Positions 24,885-34,562 are shown, counted from the first letter of the stretch. The stretch is DNA of 64,000 nucleotides from Flavobacterium denitrificans DSM 15936 (GCF_000425445.1 NZ_AUDL01000008.1:248001-312000); one strand, 5' to 3'. Notes: generated by a model from the sequence alone, not told the origin. Numbers and translations are program-made.

Positions 24885-25964
24885 ATGCATTTAAACAAGA
24901 TCTCATTATTCAATTATAAAAACTTTTCTGAAGCTAATTTTGATTTCGACGTCAAGATCAACTGTTTCGTGGGAAAAAATGGCATTGGAAAAACCAATGT
25001 ACTTGATGCAATTTATCATTTGGCTTACGGAAAAAGTTATTTTAATCCGCTTGCGGTTCAAAACATCAAGCACGGCGAAGAGTTTTTTGTAATCGATGCC
25101 GAACTTGACAAAAATGAAAGAACAGAACAGATTGTTTGCAGTTTAAAAAAAGGACAGAAAAAGGTTTTAAAAAGAAACGGAAAAGCCTATGATAAATTTT
25201 CTGATCATATCGGGTTTATTCCTTTAGTAATTATTTCACCTGCCGACCGCGATTTGATTGTGGAAGGAAGTGAAACGCGCCGTAAATTTATGGACAGCGT
25301 TATTTCGCAATTAGACTCAACTTATTTGCATGAATTGATAAACTACCAAAAAGTGATTACGCAGCGAAACGCGCTCTTAAAATATTTTGCACTCAATCAT
25401 ACTTTTGACAACGACACCTTATCTATATATAATGAGCAGTTGCAAGAATATGGAAAATCGATTTTTGAAAAACGAAAAGATTTCCTCGAGCAGTTTATAC
25501 CTATATTTAATAGACACCATCAAGCCATAACTGGATCTGAAGAAAGCGTTCAATTAGTTTATGAAAGTCATTTGTTCGAAAAAGACTTACTAACGCTTTT
25601 ACAGGAAAACGTAAATAAAGACCGAGCATTGCATTACACAACTGTTGGGATTCACAAAGACGATTTATCTTTTGAAATTGATTCGCATCCAATAAAAAAA
25701 TTCGGATCGCAAGGACAGCAAAAATCTTTTCTGATTGCTTTAAAACTGGCTCAATTTGAATTTCTGAAAAAACAGAGTGGTGTAAAACCAATCCTTTTGT
25801 TTGATGATATTTTTGACAAACTGGATGAAACTCGCGTTGCTAAAATTGTAGAAATGGTAAACAGCGAAACCTTTGGACAGCTTTTTATTTCTGACACACA
25901 TCCAGAAAGAACCGAAGCGATTGTAAAATCAACACATCAGAGTTATAAAATATTCAATTTATGA
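24885..25964 (+). CDS. recF: DNA replication and repair protein RecF
   Basis: 359 residues. Walker [10 protein letters not shown] (about 30-38) lies in an ABC/SMC head, with the signature region [19 protein letters not shown] (about 269-287) and Walker [13 protein letters not shown] (about 305-316). It loads RecA at gaps in the RecFOR pathway. It is divergent from the TPR gene, with TAATTTGC in the leader as a possible imperfect -7 element. It is not in the dnaA-dnaN context, unlike enterobacteria. Confidence 0.95.
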   Translation: MHLNKISLFNYKNFSEANFDFDVKINCFVGKNGIGKTNVLDAIYHLAYGKSYFNPLAVQNIKHGEEFFVIDAELDKNERTEQIVCSLKKGQKKVLKRNGKAYDKFSDHIGFIPLVIISPADRDLIVEGSETRRKFMDSVISQLDSTYLHELINYQKVITQRNALLKYFALNHTFDNDTLSIYNEQLQEYGKSIFEKRKDFLEQFIPIFNRHHQAITGSEESVQLVYESHLFEKDLLTLLQENVNKDRALHYTTVGIHKDDLSFEIDSHPIKKFGSQGQQKSFLIALKLAQFEFLKKQSGVKPILLFDDIFDKLDETRVAKIVEMVNSETFGQLFISDTHPERTEAIVKSTHQSYKIFNL

Positions 25965-26085
25965 TTTTAGCTGATTACTAAAATTGATATAATTTGTATC
26001 AGTTTTTAGAATCAATCCCAAAGTAGAAATTATTAAATTAGCCTGAATAAAAAACTTAAAAACAACTGCAATAACATTAAGGAAT

Positions 26086-26763
26086 ATGCTAACGAAAGAA
26101 TCATTGCAATTTTTAGACGATTTAAAAAAGAACAACAATCGAGAATGGTTTCAGGACAATAAAAAACGGTACGAAGTTTTCAAAAAAGATTACCATCAAT
26201 TAGTAAGCGATTTTCTGGATGCGATGAAACCGCTCGATCCTTCATTAGAATTATTAGAAGTTAAAAATTGTACATTTAGAATTAATCGTGACATTCGTTT
26301 TTCTAAAGACAAATCACCTTATAAAGCGCATTTAGGAATCTGGATGTCTGGCGGAACAAAAGGTCTAAACCGCGCTGGATATTATGTTCATATCGAAAAA
26401 GGCGCCAGTTTTATCGCCGGTGGATTTTACTCTCCTGAATCGGAAGATTTGAAAAAAGTCCGTAAAGAAATTGCTTTCTTTTATGATGATTTAGAAGAAA
26501 TCCTTACTAATAAAGATTTTAGAAAAGAGTTCGGAAGCTTAGATTTCAACGAAAACAATTCACTTAAAAGTATGCCACGCGGTTATGAAAAAGACCATCC
26601 TGCTGCCGAGTTTTTAAAATTGAAGAGTTTCACCGCAACTCAAGTTTACGATATTTCTGAAGTGACTCAGAAAGATTTCGTTTCAAAAATGAGCAAAAAA
26701 CTGATTGCGTTAAAGCCATTAAACGAATTCATAAACCGAGCTTTAGATACTGAAGAATTCTAA
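26086..26763 (+). CDS. DUF2461 domain-containing protein
   Basis: 225 residues. It begins with ESLQFLDDLKKNNNREWFQDNKKRYE and carries RINRDIRFSKDKSPYKAHLGIW, the DUF2461 signature of conserved Arg-Phe-Ser-Lys-Asp-Lys-x-Pro-Tyr, and IEKGASFIAGGFYSPE. The family is widespread and uncharacterised, and no catalytic residues are established. Cytoplasmic, monocistronic. It is followed at once by a GCCACGAATT palindrome. Confidence 0.9.
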   Translation: MLTKESLQFLDDLKKNNNREWFQDNKKRYEVFKKDYHQLVSDFLDAMKPLDPSLELLEVKNCTFRINRDIRFSKDKSPYKAHLGIWMSGGTKGLNRAGYYVHIEKGASFIAGGFYSPESEDLKKVRKEIAFFYDDLEEILTNKDFRKEFGSLDFNENNSLKSMPRGYEKDHPAAEFLKLKSFTATQVYDISEVTQKDFVSKMSKKLIALKPLNEFINRALDTEEF

Positions 26764-26774
26764 AAAAGATTAGA

Positions 26775-26836
26775 TCGCCACGAATTTCACGAATTGACAC
26801 GAATTAATTAGTGGAAATTTGTGAAATTCGTGGCGA
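26775..26836. repeat. GCCACGAATT-type palindromic element, copy 2
   Basis: Perfect 16-base arms TCGCCACGAATTTCAC / GTGAAATTCGTGGCGA at 26775-26790 and 26821-26836, with a second inner arm pair (GAATTGACACGAATTAATT). It sits between the DUF2461 gene and the glycosyltransferase gene and begins 12 bases after the stop. Confidence 0.9.
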
Positions 26837-26851
26837 AAAAACATTTTATTA

Positions 26852-27901
26852 ATGAAAAGGAAAATACTTTTTCTTGGAGAATCTTATCGCGCCGACGCCA
26901 TAACCTGGATGAAAGGCCTGAAAGAATTTGGCGATTTTGAAATCATCACTTGGGAACTTCAAACCTCAAACAATCAAAGATTCAAACGTATTTTAGAGTA
27001 TTTCTTTGCTCCGATTTCTATTCGGAAAATCATAAAAAAAGAAAAACCAGACATGGTGATTGCCGAAAGAACGACAAGTTATGGTTTTCTAGCTGCTATA
27101 TCAGGTTCAAAAACTATAGCAATCGCACAACAAGGCCGAACTGATTTATGGCCAGAAAAATCTAAATTGTATCCTTTTAAAAAATTCATTCAAAAATATG
27201 CTTTCAAAAAAGCACATTTAATTCATGCTTGGGGACCTGTAATGGCAATTCATATGAAAGCAACTGGAGTTGATATGAATAAAGTTTTGGTTCTCCCGAA
27301 AGGAATTGACTTAGCACTTTTTACACCTTCAACAAATAATTCAAACAAAATTGAAGCTATTGTAACACGTTCACTTCAGCCAGAATACCGACATGATTCT
27401 ATTTTGAAAGCTTTTGGAATTTTGAATCAAAATGGAATTGATTTTTCGCTGACGATTGTTGGAGATGGAACTCGATTGCAATATTTAAAAGATTTGGCCA
27501 AAGAACTCCAAATCGAAAACAAAGTCATTTTTACAGGAAGAATTCCAAATACAGAACTTCCCAAATTATTACAGCAATCCAACATTTACATTAGCATGCC
27601 TATTACCGAAGGCGTTTCAGCATCTTTATTCGAAGCAATGGCTTGCAATTGCTACCCAATAGTTTCAGATATTCCTGGAAATCAAAGCTGGATTAATCAT
27701 CGCGAAAACGGACAATTGATTGAAATCGACAATATTGAAATGTTAGCCGAAGAATTGATTTGGTCTTTTGAGAATTCGGAATTGAGAAATGAAACAATAA
27801 TTCGAAATAGAAAATTTGTGGAAGAAAATGCAAGTTACGATATTAATATGAAGGTTATTTCGGAGAAATATCAGGAGTTGCTGGACTCATGTTCTAAATA
27901 A
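26852..27901 (+). CDS. Glycosyltransferase family 4
   Basis: 349 residues with a GT-B fold. The acceptor half begins MKRKILFLGESYRADAITW. The donor half has FTGRIPNTELPKLLQQSNIYI and the EX7E box ITEGVSASLFEAMAC, whose Glu residues contact the nucleotide sugar. It probably adds a sugar to a lipid-linked or surface glycan. The next gene, a small membrane protein, starts 2 bases after its stop, so the two share a transcript. The acceptor and donor cannot be told. Confidence 0.9.
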   Translation: MKRKILFLGESYRADAITWMKGLKEFGDFEIITWELQTSNNQRFKRILEYFFAPISIRKIIKKEKPDMVIAERTTSYGFLAAISGSKTIAIAQQGRTDLWPEKSKLYPFKKFIQKYAFKKAHLIHAWGPVMAIHMKATGVDMNKVLVLPKGIDLALFTPSTNNSNKIEAIVTRSLQPEYRHDSILKAFGILNQNGIDFSLTIVGDGTRLQYLKDLAKELQIENKVIFTGRIPNTELPKLLQQSNIYISMPITEGVSASLFEAMACNCYPIVSDIPGNQSWINHRENGQLIEIDNIEMLAEELIWSFENSELRNETIIRNRKFVEENASYDINMKVISEKYQELLDSCSK

Positions 27902-27903
27902 AA

Positions 27904-28347
27904 ATGGATAAAATCATAATTCTGCTGCCACTTTTATTTGCTTTTGGATATCTTGTTTTTTACATGATCGCTGGTCCAAATTCCAATCCTACATCTTTCA
28001 GGTATAATTTACTTTTTAAAAGAGATTTCTTCATAAAACAATTATTATTTGCCATTATTTTTTTTGTTATTGGAATACTTCGACACAAGTCGCATCCTTT
28101 TGACATATATTATACTGTTCCACTAATTTTTATTTTACAAATAAAAATTCTCAATCCAATTTTTCAGTATTTATATAAACGAAACATTATTATTGCAATC
28201 AAAGGATCCAGACCAGCTAGAGGAAAAAATGGAATAAGATTCATTGATAAAATTGTTGGATTCTTAATTTATATAATTTCTATATCAATTCCCTTCATCA
28301 TTATAATGATTGAAAAATCTAACAACCACATAAACAAAATATTCTAA
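27904..28347 (+). CDS. Small integral membrane protein, unrecognised
   Basis: 147 residues with four predicted helices (about 3-21, 42-58, 65-90, 121-142) and a Lys/Arg-rich middle (YLYKRNIIIAIKGSRPARGKNG). No family motif is recognised. It follows the GT4 gene by 2 bases, so it may assist glycan or lipid transfer; that rests on position only. AT content is slightly above that of its neighbours. Confidence 0.6.
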   Translation: MDKIIILLPLLFAFGYLVFYMIAGPNSNPTSFRYNLLFKRDFFIKQLLFAIIFFVIGILRHKSHPFDIYYTVPLIFILQIKILNPIFQYLYKRNIIIAIKGSRPARGKNGIRFIDKIVGFLIYIISISIPFIIIMIEKSNNHINKIF

Positions 28348-28440
28348 GCTATGCCTAAAAGCTTAAAACTTTACCTTTTTTGCGGTTAAACCAAAAATTA
28401 TAATCCTTACTTTTGAACTATATTAAAAAGCCTTTTATAT

Positions 28441-29454
28441 ATGGAAATCCAATCCAATTTTTCTTTAAAAAAATACAACACTTTCGGCATTGAAGCCAGT
28501 GCTAAACAATTTGTTGCTGTTCATTCAATTGCTGAATTAAAAACAGTTTTACAAGAAAACAAAAACGAGAAAAAATTTATTTTGGGCGGCGGAAGCAATA
28601 TGCTTTTAACCAAAGATATTGACGCTCTTGTTATTCATATTGATTTAAAAGGAAAAAAAATCACAAAAGAAGACGACGATTTTGTTTGGGTTGAAAGTCA
28701 AGCTGGCGAAGTTTGGCATGATTTCGTTCTGTGGACAATCGAAAACAATTTTGGCGGATTAGAAAACATGTCGCTAATTCCTGGAAATGTCGGCACAACG
28801 CCAGTTCAGAATATTGGCGCTTATGGAACCGAAATTAAAGACACTTTTGTTTCTTGCGAAGCGATGAATATTGCGACTCAAGAAACCAAAACTTTCACAA
28901 ATGCAGAATGTGATTTTGGTTACCGAGAAAGCATCTTTAAAAATGAAGTAAAAGATCAGTACATTATTACTTCGGTTATTTATAAATTGACAAAACACAA
29001 TCATAAAATCAATACTTCTTACGGAGATATTTTGGCTGAATTGGCCAAAAACAACATTTCTGAACCAACATTAAAAGATGTCAGTAATGCTGTAATTGCC
29101 ATCAGACAAAGCAAATTGCCAGATCCTAAAGAATTAGGAAACAGCGGAAGTTTCTTCAAAAACCCAATTTTATTGAAATCTGATTTTGAGAAAATCCATC
29201 AAAAATTTCCTGAAATGAAGTTTTACAAAGTTTCAGATACCGAAGTTAAAGTTCCAGCTGGTTGGCTGATCGAGCATTCTGGTTTAAAAGGAAAACGCTT
29301 TGGAGAAGCGGGAGTACATAAAAATCAGGCTTTGGTTTTGGTAAACTACGGAAATGCAACTGGTCAAGAAATTTTAGCCGTTGCTAAAGAAGTTCAAAAA
29401 ACCGTTTTTGAAAAATTCGGAATTCAGATTGAAGCAGAAGTAAATGTAATCTAA
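28441..29454 (+). CDS. murB: UDP-N-acetylenolpyruvoylglucosamine reductase
   Basis: 337 residues. The FAD-binding GGGSNMLLTKD (about 49-59), the block MSLIPGNVGTTPVQNIGAYGTEI and the active-site LGNSGSFFKNP (Ser that protonates the enol) match type I MurB. It reduces UDP-GlcNAc-enolpyruvate to UDP-MurNAc with NADPH, committing to peptidoglycan. It is monocistronic, followed by a palindromic repeat. Confidence 0.97.
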   Translation: MEIQSNFSLKKYNTFGIEASAKQFVAVHSIAELKTVLQENKNEKKFILGGGSNMLLTKDIDALVIHIDLKGKKITKEDDDFVWVESQAGEVWHDFVLWTIENNFGGLENMSLIPGNVGTTPVQNIGAYGTEIKDTFVSCEAMNIATQETKTFTNAECDFGYRESIFKNEVKDQYIITSVIYKLTKHNHKINTSYGDILAELAKNNISEPTLKDVSNAVIAIRQSKLPDPKELGNSGSFFKNPILLKSDFEKIHQKFPEMKFYKVSDTEVKVPAGWLIEHSGLKGKRFGEAGVHKNQALVLVNYGNATGQEILAVAKEVQKTVFEKFGIQIEAEVNVI

Positions 29455-29461
29455 AATATTC

Positions 29462-29523
29462 TGCCACGAATTACACGAATTTTCACTAATTTAAATTTGT
29501 GCTAATTCGTGTAATTTGTGGCA
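29462..29523. repeat. GCCACGAATT-type palindromic element, copy 3
   Basis: Arms of 20 bases (29462-29481 and 29504-29523) with one mismatch. The element begins 8 bases after the murB stop and ends 14 bases before the next ATG, filling that gap. Confidence 0.85.
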
Positions 29524-29537
29524 AAAAAACAATCAAG

Positions 29538-30110
29538 ATGTACACTCCAGACTTATACAAAAACGAAAATCAGGACGAAATCAGAGCATTTTTGAAAGAG
29601 AATAGTTTTGGAATCCTGATCAATCAAACGAACGGAAAATTATGTGCAACGCATATTCCAATAGAACTTGAAATTAATGCTGACGGAAAAGAGATTCTGC
29701 AAGGGCATATTTCAAAACTGAATCCGCAAGCGGAAGGTTTCAAAGAAAACGATCAGGTTTTGGCCGTTTTTACAGGTCCGCATAGTTATATTTCTTCGTC
29801 TTGGTACGATCATGAAAATGTGCCAACTTGGAATTATATAGCCGTACATGTTTACGGAAAAATCAAGATTGTAGATTACGAAACTTCGGTAGAACAATTA
29901 AAGAAATTGGTCGACAAATACGAAGCAAATTCCGAAAAGCCAATCCGAGTTGAAAATTTATCAGCTAAAACCATGCGAGAAGCTCGTGGAATCTTCGGTT
30001 TTGAGATCGAAATCAGTGAAATTCAGGCAACTAAAAAACTATCTCAAAATCGTGATGATTTTAATTATAAAAACATAATTTCGGAATTAGAAAAAACCGA
30101 AAACCCTTAG
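29538..30110 (+). CDS. PaiB-like FMN-binding negative regulator family protein
   Basis: 190 residues from ATG 29538; an earlier in-frame start at 29499 lies in the repeat and is rejected. MYTPDLYKNENQDEIRAFLKE, HIPIELE, GHISKLNPQ, then VFTGPHSYISSSWYDHENVPTWNYIAVHVYG match the PaiB/FMN-binding split-barrel family. The family was first described in Bacillus PaiB, a putative repressor of sporulation genes and proteases; most members more likely bind FMN or haem. The role here is undetermined. Confidence 0.85.
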   Translation: MYTPDLYKNENQDEIRAFLKENSFGILINQTNGKLCATHIPIELEINADGKEILQGHISKLNPQAEGFKENDQVLAVFTGPHSYISSSWYDHENVPTWNYIAVHVYGKIKIVDYETSVEQLKKLVDKYEANSEKPIRVENLSAKTMREARGIFGFEIEISEIQATKKLSQNRDDFNYKNIISELEKTENP

Positions 30111-30235
30111 GCTATTGCTGTTGCAAAAGAAATGTCAAAATGCCGAAAGTAAATTGGTTTTGAACATTGAAAATTAGGAATTCATAAGTACATTTGCACT
30201 CGCAAGATTCAGAAATTAAAAGATATTAAAATCAG

Positions 30236-31342
30236 ATGCTTACAATTTTATTTTACTTTTTTATTGGTATCGTTGTCGTACAACTTTTTTATTACTTAGG
30301 TGTATTTGGAAAGTTTGCTTTCGCTAAACCACAAGAGGTTACACAAAAAAAACTTCCGGTTTCAGTAATTGTCTGCGCTAAAAATGAAGAAGAAAATGTA
30401 AAGAAATTTGTGCCCCTTTTAGCTGAACAAGATTATCCTGATTTTGAAATTGTTTTAATCGACGATGCTTCAAGTGATGAAACATTAGAAGTTTTTGAAG
30501 AATTTGAAAAACAATATTCAAATATTCGTTTAGTAAAAGTTGAAAACAACGAAGCTTTCTGGGGGAATAAAAAATACTCCTTGACTTTAGGAATCAAAGC
30601 TTCAAAAAAAGAATATCTTTTATTCACTGACGCCGATTGTTATCCAACTTCTAAAAACTGGATCACATCAATGACATCGCAGTTCACAATGAACAAAACC
30701 ATTGTGCTGGGTTATGGTGGTTATGAAAAAATAGATCGTTCGATGTTAAACAAAGTAATTCGTTTTGAAACTATCTTAACTGCAGTTCAATATTTTTCAT
30801 GGGCAAAAATAGGACTTCCATACATGGGAGTTGGCCGTAATCTGGCTTATAAAAAAGAAGAGTTTTTTAATGTGAATGGTTTTATCGATCACATTCAGAT
30901 ACGTTCTGGAGATGATGATTTATTTATAAATCAAGCCGCCAACAAATTAAACACGACGATATCCTATACCCCGGAAAGTTTTACTTATTCAAAACCAAAA
31001 GAATCTTATAAGGAATGGTTCAGCCAAAAAAGAAGACATGTTTCCACTGCTGAACATTATAAGTTTTTTGACAAATTGCAATTGGGTCTTTTTTATATCT
31101 CGCAATTATTTTTCTTCATATTAGTTATTATTCTACTGTCTTTCCAATTTCAATGGATTGCAGTATTGGCTATTTTGGCAACTAGATATACCGTTGCATG
31201 GACCGTAATGGGATTTTCGGCCGGAAAATTAAAAGAAAAAGATCTTAAAATTTGGTTTCCTGTTGTAGAGGTTATGGTTATATTCACACAAATTAATATC
31301 TTTATAACTAATATCTTTTCAAAACCGGTACATTGGAAATAA
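30236..31342 (+). CDS. Membrane glycosyltransferase family 2
   Basis: 368 residues. An N-terminal helix (about 3-22) precedes a GT-A domain: PVSVIVCAKNEEENV, VLIDDASSDETL, LLFTDADCYP (DxD-type metal site), GDDDLFINQAA (ED box) and WFSQKRRHVST (a variant of the QxxRW motif). Two or three helices close the chain at about 285-350. It is a processive-type membrane GT2 of unknown product. Its 3' end overlaps the ECF sigma gene by 10 bases. Confidence 0.88.
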   Translation: MLTILFYFFIGIVVVQLFYYLGVFGKFAFAKPQEVTQKKLPVSVIVCAKNEEENVKKFVPLLAEQDYPDFEIVLIDDASSDETLEVFEEFEKQYSNIRLVKVENNEAFWGNKKYSLTLGIKASKKEYLLFTDADCYPTSKNWITSMTSQFTMNKTIVLGYGGYEKIDRSMLNKVIRFETILTAVQYFSWAKIGLPYMGVGRNLAYKKEEFFNVNGFIDHIQIRSGDDDLFINQAANKLNTTISYTPESFTYSKPKESYKEWFSQKRRHVSTAEHYKFFDKLQLGLFYISQLFFFILVIILLSFQFQWIAVLAILATRYTVAWTVMGFSAGKLKEKDLKIWFPVVEVMVIFTQINIFITNIFSKPVHWK

Positions 31343-31884
31343 ATTCTAAAATAGAAAAAGCAAAAAAAGGCGATCAGATCGCCTTTACTTTTTTATTAGA
31401 TTTTTATTGGAATGAAGTGTACGGCTTTATGCTGAAACGCACCGAAAACGAAACAATTGCCGAAGACATTACAATTGAAACTTTCTCAAAAGCTTTTGAC
31501 AAAATTGCCACCTACAACGCTGAATTCAAATTCAACACTTGGTTAATCAGTATTGCAAAAAACGTTTATATAGATATTTTGCGAAAAAAGAAAACCAATC
31601 TTTTTATCGAAATCACTGATACCGAAGACCAACAGGCATATAATATCGCCGATCCTACTCCATCAGCCGAAGATGCATTAATTAAAGAGCAAAATCTCTC
31701 CCGTTTGCTTTTATGCATCAAAGAATTGAAACCCCATTATCAAGAAGTTATTCAGCTGCGTTATTTCCAAGAAATGTCCTATCAGGAAATTGCAGCTAAA
31801 ATTGACGAGCCTTTAAGCAACGTAAAAGTCAAACTGCTGCGTGCAAAAAAATTATTGGCAGAAATCATTGAACGCAACAGATAA
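31333..31884 (+). CDS. ECF-type RNA polymerase sigma factor
   Basis: 183 residues from a TTG at 31333, the only early start in frame and inside the last codons of the GT2 gene, so translational coupling is likely. Region 2 spans about 14-85 (EIYGF-like helix, ITIETFSKAFDKIATY, FNTWLISIAKNVYID) and region 4 about 125-180 (CIKELKPHYQEVIQLRYFQEMSYQEIAAKIDEPLSNVKVKLLRAKKLL). No anti-sigma gene is adjacent; the next gene encodes a TonB-family protein 156 bases on. The regulon is unknown. Confidence 0.92.
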   Translation: MEINSKIEKAKKGDQIAFTFLLDFYWNEVYGFMLKRTENETIAEDITIETFSKAFDKIATYNAEFKFNTWLISIAKNVYIDILRKKKTNLFIEITDTEDQQAYNIADPTPSAEDALIKEQNLSRLLLCIKELKPHYQEVIQLRYFQEMSYQEIAAKIDEPLSNVKVKLLRAKKLLAEIIERNR

Positions 31885-32040
31885 TTCACTATCTTTAAGA
31901 AACGATTAAAGTATTATCATACTTTTTCTTAAAAAACTTATTATCTAACATACTAAAACAACAACTCCTACGTTGTTTGCTAAAACCCAAACCCTATTCG
32001 CGTATGATTTAAAGTTACTTAACCTTAAAATCCAAAAATC

Positions 32041-32865
32041 ATGTCAAAATCAAGCATCTATGAAAGCAAGTGGACCGATCTTGTTTTCGAAAACAAAAAC
32101 AAAGAGTACGGAGCGTATCAATTACGCCAAGAAAATCCGAGAACTACAATTAATGCCTTATTTATTGCATTGTTGTTAATAACCGCCGTAGGAAGCGCAT
32201 CGATGCTGATTAATAAGTTTAGGGGGCATGAAACTGTTGAGCCTATCACTACTCTTCCAGATCCAATTGTTGTAAAAGTAGACCCATTGGTAAAACCTGA
32301 AAAACAAGAGCCTGTTGCTCCTCCCGCACAAAAACACCCTGTTTCGGAGCCAATAACTTCTGCACAACTAACGAACCCTGTTGTATCTCATACAGAAGAA
32401 GCTGTTCAGGAAATTGCAACTAATGTAGAAAATCACACAGTTGTAGACAATGCTACACCTGGTGATGGAACAATTTCAAATGCAATACCAGGGAGCAGCG
32501 GCGGAGAAGGAACTATTGCAGATCCTGCTCCGGTAGACAACACTCCTGTAAATTCGGCTATATTGGACAAAATGCCTGGATTCCCTGGAGGAATGGACAA
32601 GTTTTACAGCTATGTTGGAAATAATTTTAAAAGACCAGAATTGGACGCTGAAATGACTCTTAAAGTATATGTTTCTTTTGTAATTGAAAAAGATGGCTCA
32701 ATAACTGACATCATGGTGCAAAAAGATCCAGGTTACGGAATGGGCAAAGAAGCTATCAGAGTATTAAAATCATTAAAAACAAAATGGACTCCGGGTATTT
32801 TAAACGGAAAACCTGTTAGAACCGCATATAATCTTCCGATCACAATTAAAACACAACCGGAATAA
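32041..32865 (+). CDS. TonB-family energy transducer
   Basis: 274 residues. The N-terminal SIYESKWTDLVFENKNKEYGAYQLRQ is characteristic of Bacteroidota TonB-like proteins, followed by a membrane helix (about 38-58). A Pro-rich periplasmic linker (PDPIVVKVDPLVKPEKQEPVA style) follows, then a C-terminal TonB domain (LKVYVSFVIEKDGSITDIMV ... ALRVLKSL-type helix ... WTPGILNGKPVRTAYNLPI). It probably couples proton-motive force to outer-membrane receptors such as those at 48412 and 60116. The chromosomal ExbB/ExbD partners are not in the window. Confidence 0.85.
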   Translation: MSKSSIYESKWTDLVFENKNKEYGAYQLRQENPRTTINALFIALLLITAVGSASMLINKFRGHETVEPITTLPDPIVVKVDPLVKPEKQEPVAPPAQKHPVSEPITSAQLTNPVVSHTEEAVQEIATNVENHTVVDNATPGDGTISNAIPGSSGGEGTIADPAPVDNTPVNSAILDKMPGFPGGMDKFYSYVGNNFKRPELDAEMTLKVYVSFVIEKDGSITDIMVQKDPGYGMGKEAIRVLKSLKTKWTPGILNGKPVRTAYNLPITIKTQPE

Positions 32866-32888
32866 AATAATAATCAAAAAGCGGAAAA

Positions 32889-32915
32889 AGCAGAACTTAG
32901 GTTCTGCTTTTTTTT
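32889..32915 (+). terminator. Terminator after the TonB-family gene
   Basis: Stem AGCAGAAC / GTTCTGCT with loop TTAG and a T run. Confidence 0.88.
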
Positions 32916-32984
32916 ATATTCAATTTAATCTCATTTATCACAATTCTTAAACAATGAAACACCAAATCCTTTTTTAATTTTAAC

Positions 32985-32992
32985 TACTTTTG
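32985..32992 (+). promoter_or_regulatory. TAnnTTTG (-7) element before the PH-domain gene
   Basis: TACTTTTG matches the Bacteroidota -7 consensus 49 bases before the ATG at 33042; no clear -33 TTG. Confidence 0.45.
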
Positions 32993-33041
32993 TCCTTCCT
33001 AAAAAGGCAAAACATTTTAAACCAAAATTAAAAACTAAAAA

Positions 33042-33422
33042 ATGGGAATATTTTCTGCTCTTATGGGCAACGCTGGTACTGTTAGTCAAGACGATTTGCT
33101 TAAAAAATACGGACAGCTTTTAACAGATAACGAAGAAATTGAAATGGGTTTCAAATTGATTCGAGATACTTTTATTTTCACCAATAAAAGATTAATTCTG
33201 GTTGATGTTCAAGGAATCACAGGAAGCAAAACAGAATACAAATCGATTGCTTACAAAAGCATCACACGTTTCAGCGTTGAAACTGCTGGAACTTTTGATT
33301 TGGATGCCGAATTAAAAATTTGGGTTTCAAGCGAATTAAACCCTAGCATTGTAAAACAATTCAATAAATCTGTAAATGTGTATGATGTTCAAAAAGTTTT
33401 AGCACATCATGTTCTAGGATAA
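33042..33422 (+). CDS. Bacterial PH domain protein (bPH_1 type)
   Basis: 126 residues, almost entirely one PH-like domain: FIFTNKRLILVDVQGITGSKTEYKSIAYKSITRFSVETAG carries the usual beta strands, and DVQKVLAHHVLG the C-terminal helix. No membrane segment. Similar small PH proteins are widespread; their ligands and cellular role are unknown. It is flanked by its own promoter element and a bidirectional terminator. Confidence 0.88.
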   Translation: MGIFSALMGNAGTVSQDDLLKKYGQLLTDNEEIEMGFKLIRDTFIFTNKRLILVDVQGITGSKTEYKSIAYKSITRFSVETAGTFDLDAELKIWVSSELNPSIVKQFNKSVNVYDVQKVLAHHVLG

Positions 33423-33433
33423 TCTTTTAAATA

Positions 33434-33466
33434 AAAAAACGGCAAATTTTGAATTTGCCGTTTTTT
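33434..33466. terminator. Bidirectional terminator between PH gene and M48 gene
   Basis: Stem AAAAAACGGCAAATT / AATTTGCCGTTTTTT with a 3-base loop, A and T runs on both sides, in a convergent gap. Confidence 0.9.
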
Positions 33467-33479
33467 ATTTAAAGAGTAA

Positions 33480-34364
33480 TTATTTCTTTTTTGTTGTCGT
33501 TGTCGTTTTCTTAGTTGTAGTCGTCTTTTTTGTGGTAGTTGTTTTTGTCACAGGAACCGTATTCACAATTTTTTGTTGCACATAAGGCTTATACAAACCA
33601 TCTTTTTCAGCTCTCTTTTTTGCATCATCAGCTCTTTTCTTAGAATCTGGATGAGAACTCATCATTTGATCAATGAAAGAAGCCTGACTCCCTTCACTCA
33701 TTTTAGCCAAAATTCTAAAAGCAGATTCCTCAGCATTTACGTCGTAGCCATTCTTTTTCATGAAATTATAGGCAAACAAATCTGCCTCTGTTTCTTGTTT
33801 ACGGCTGTATTTGCTATCAATAATTGCGCTTCCAAGTTTTCCTAGTTGACTATCTGTTACAGCAGTAATCTTTGCAGATTGTGAAGATGCACCGTCAATC
33901 AAAGCCTCTTTTTGATAAGCTGCACGCATTGCATCTCTCGAATCGTTATTAGCAACATGGCCAATTTCATGACCAATAACCGCCAACAACTCATTATCGT
34001 CCATAATATCCATTAAACCAGAATACACACGAACACTTCCGTCTGCTGTCGCGAATGCATTAACCTCTTTTAATTTGTAAACTTTGTAATTCAATGTATA
34101 ACCTTCTCCTGAAGTATATTTTCCAAAAACCCTGTTTAATCTCAAAGTATAACCATCATTTGGCCCCGCTACTTCATTAGTCGAATCTAATTTTCTCACT
34201 GCTTCTTTTGACAAGGCAGCAGCGTCTGCATTACTCAAAGTAAAACTCGTAACACCTTTTTGAAGAGCTCCGATCGCTTTATCTCCTAAATTAATTTGCG
34301 CATTCATTTTAGTAAAACCCAATGTGGCAAATAAAACTCCAAAAACTAGTAATTTCTTTTTCAT
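33480..34364 (-). CDS. Secreted M48 family zinc metalloprotease (copy A)
   Basis: 294 residues with a signal peptide (ends about 22, KMNAQ). The zinc motif HEIGH (132-136, VIGHEIGHVANND) and the third ligand Glu in RKQETEADLFAYNFMKK mark M48 (Oma1/BepA-like). The C-terminal about 25 residues are a Thr/Lys tract (TTTKKTTTTKK repeats) of low complexity. It is probably a periplasmic envelope-quality protease. A tandem paralogue at 34563-35435 shares most of the core. Confidence 0.9.
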   Translation of the reverse strand: MKKKLLVFGVLFATLGFTKMNAQINLGDKAIGALQKGVTSFTLSNADAAALSKEAVRKLDSTNEVAGPNDGYTLRLNRVFGKYTSGEGYTLNYKVYKLKEVNAFATADGSVRVYSGLMDIMDDNELLAVIGHEIGHVANNDSRDAMRAAYQKEALIDGASSQSAKITAVTDSQLGKLGSAIIDSKYSRKQETEADLFAYNFMKKNGYDVNAEESAFRILAKMSEGSQASFIDQMMSSHPDSKKRADDAKKRAEKDGLYKPYVQQKIVNTVPVTKTTTTKKTTTTKKTTTTTKKK

Positions 34365-34512
34365 CTTTTTATTTATTACAATTTGACAACAAATTTAGCA
34401 CAACAAAATGCTTTATTATTTCACACAAAGCCTGTTTTTTCAACAATAAAGGTATAAATTTTAAATGAGTTGTATGGAGGTTTACAACTATTATTCATAC
34501 AAAACCAAACAA

Positions 34513-34546
34513 AAAACCGGCAAATTCTTCAGAATTTACCGGTTTT
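34513..34546 (-). terminator. Terminator after M48 copy B
   Basis: Interrupted stem AAAACCGG-AAATTC / GAATTT-CCGGTTTT with loop TTCA, 17 bases past the stop of copy B on the minus strand. Each M48 copy therefore has its own transcription unit. Confidence 0.8.
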
Positions 34547-34562
34547 AATATTCATGCAAAAA

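Noticed and set aside
29499..29537. Upstream start for the PaiB-like gene
   Set aside because: It runs through the GCCACGAATT repeat; family homology begins at the ATG 29538.
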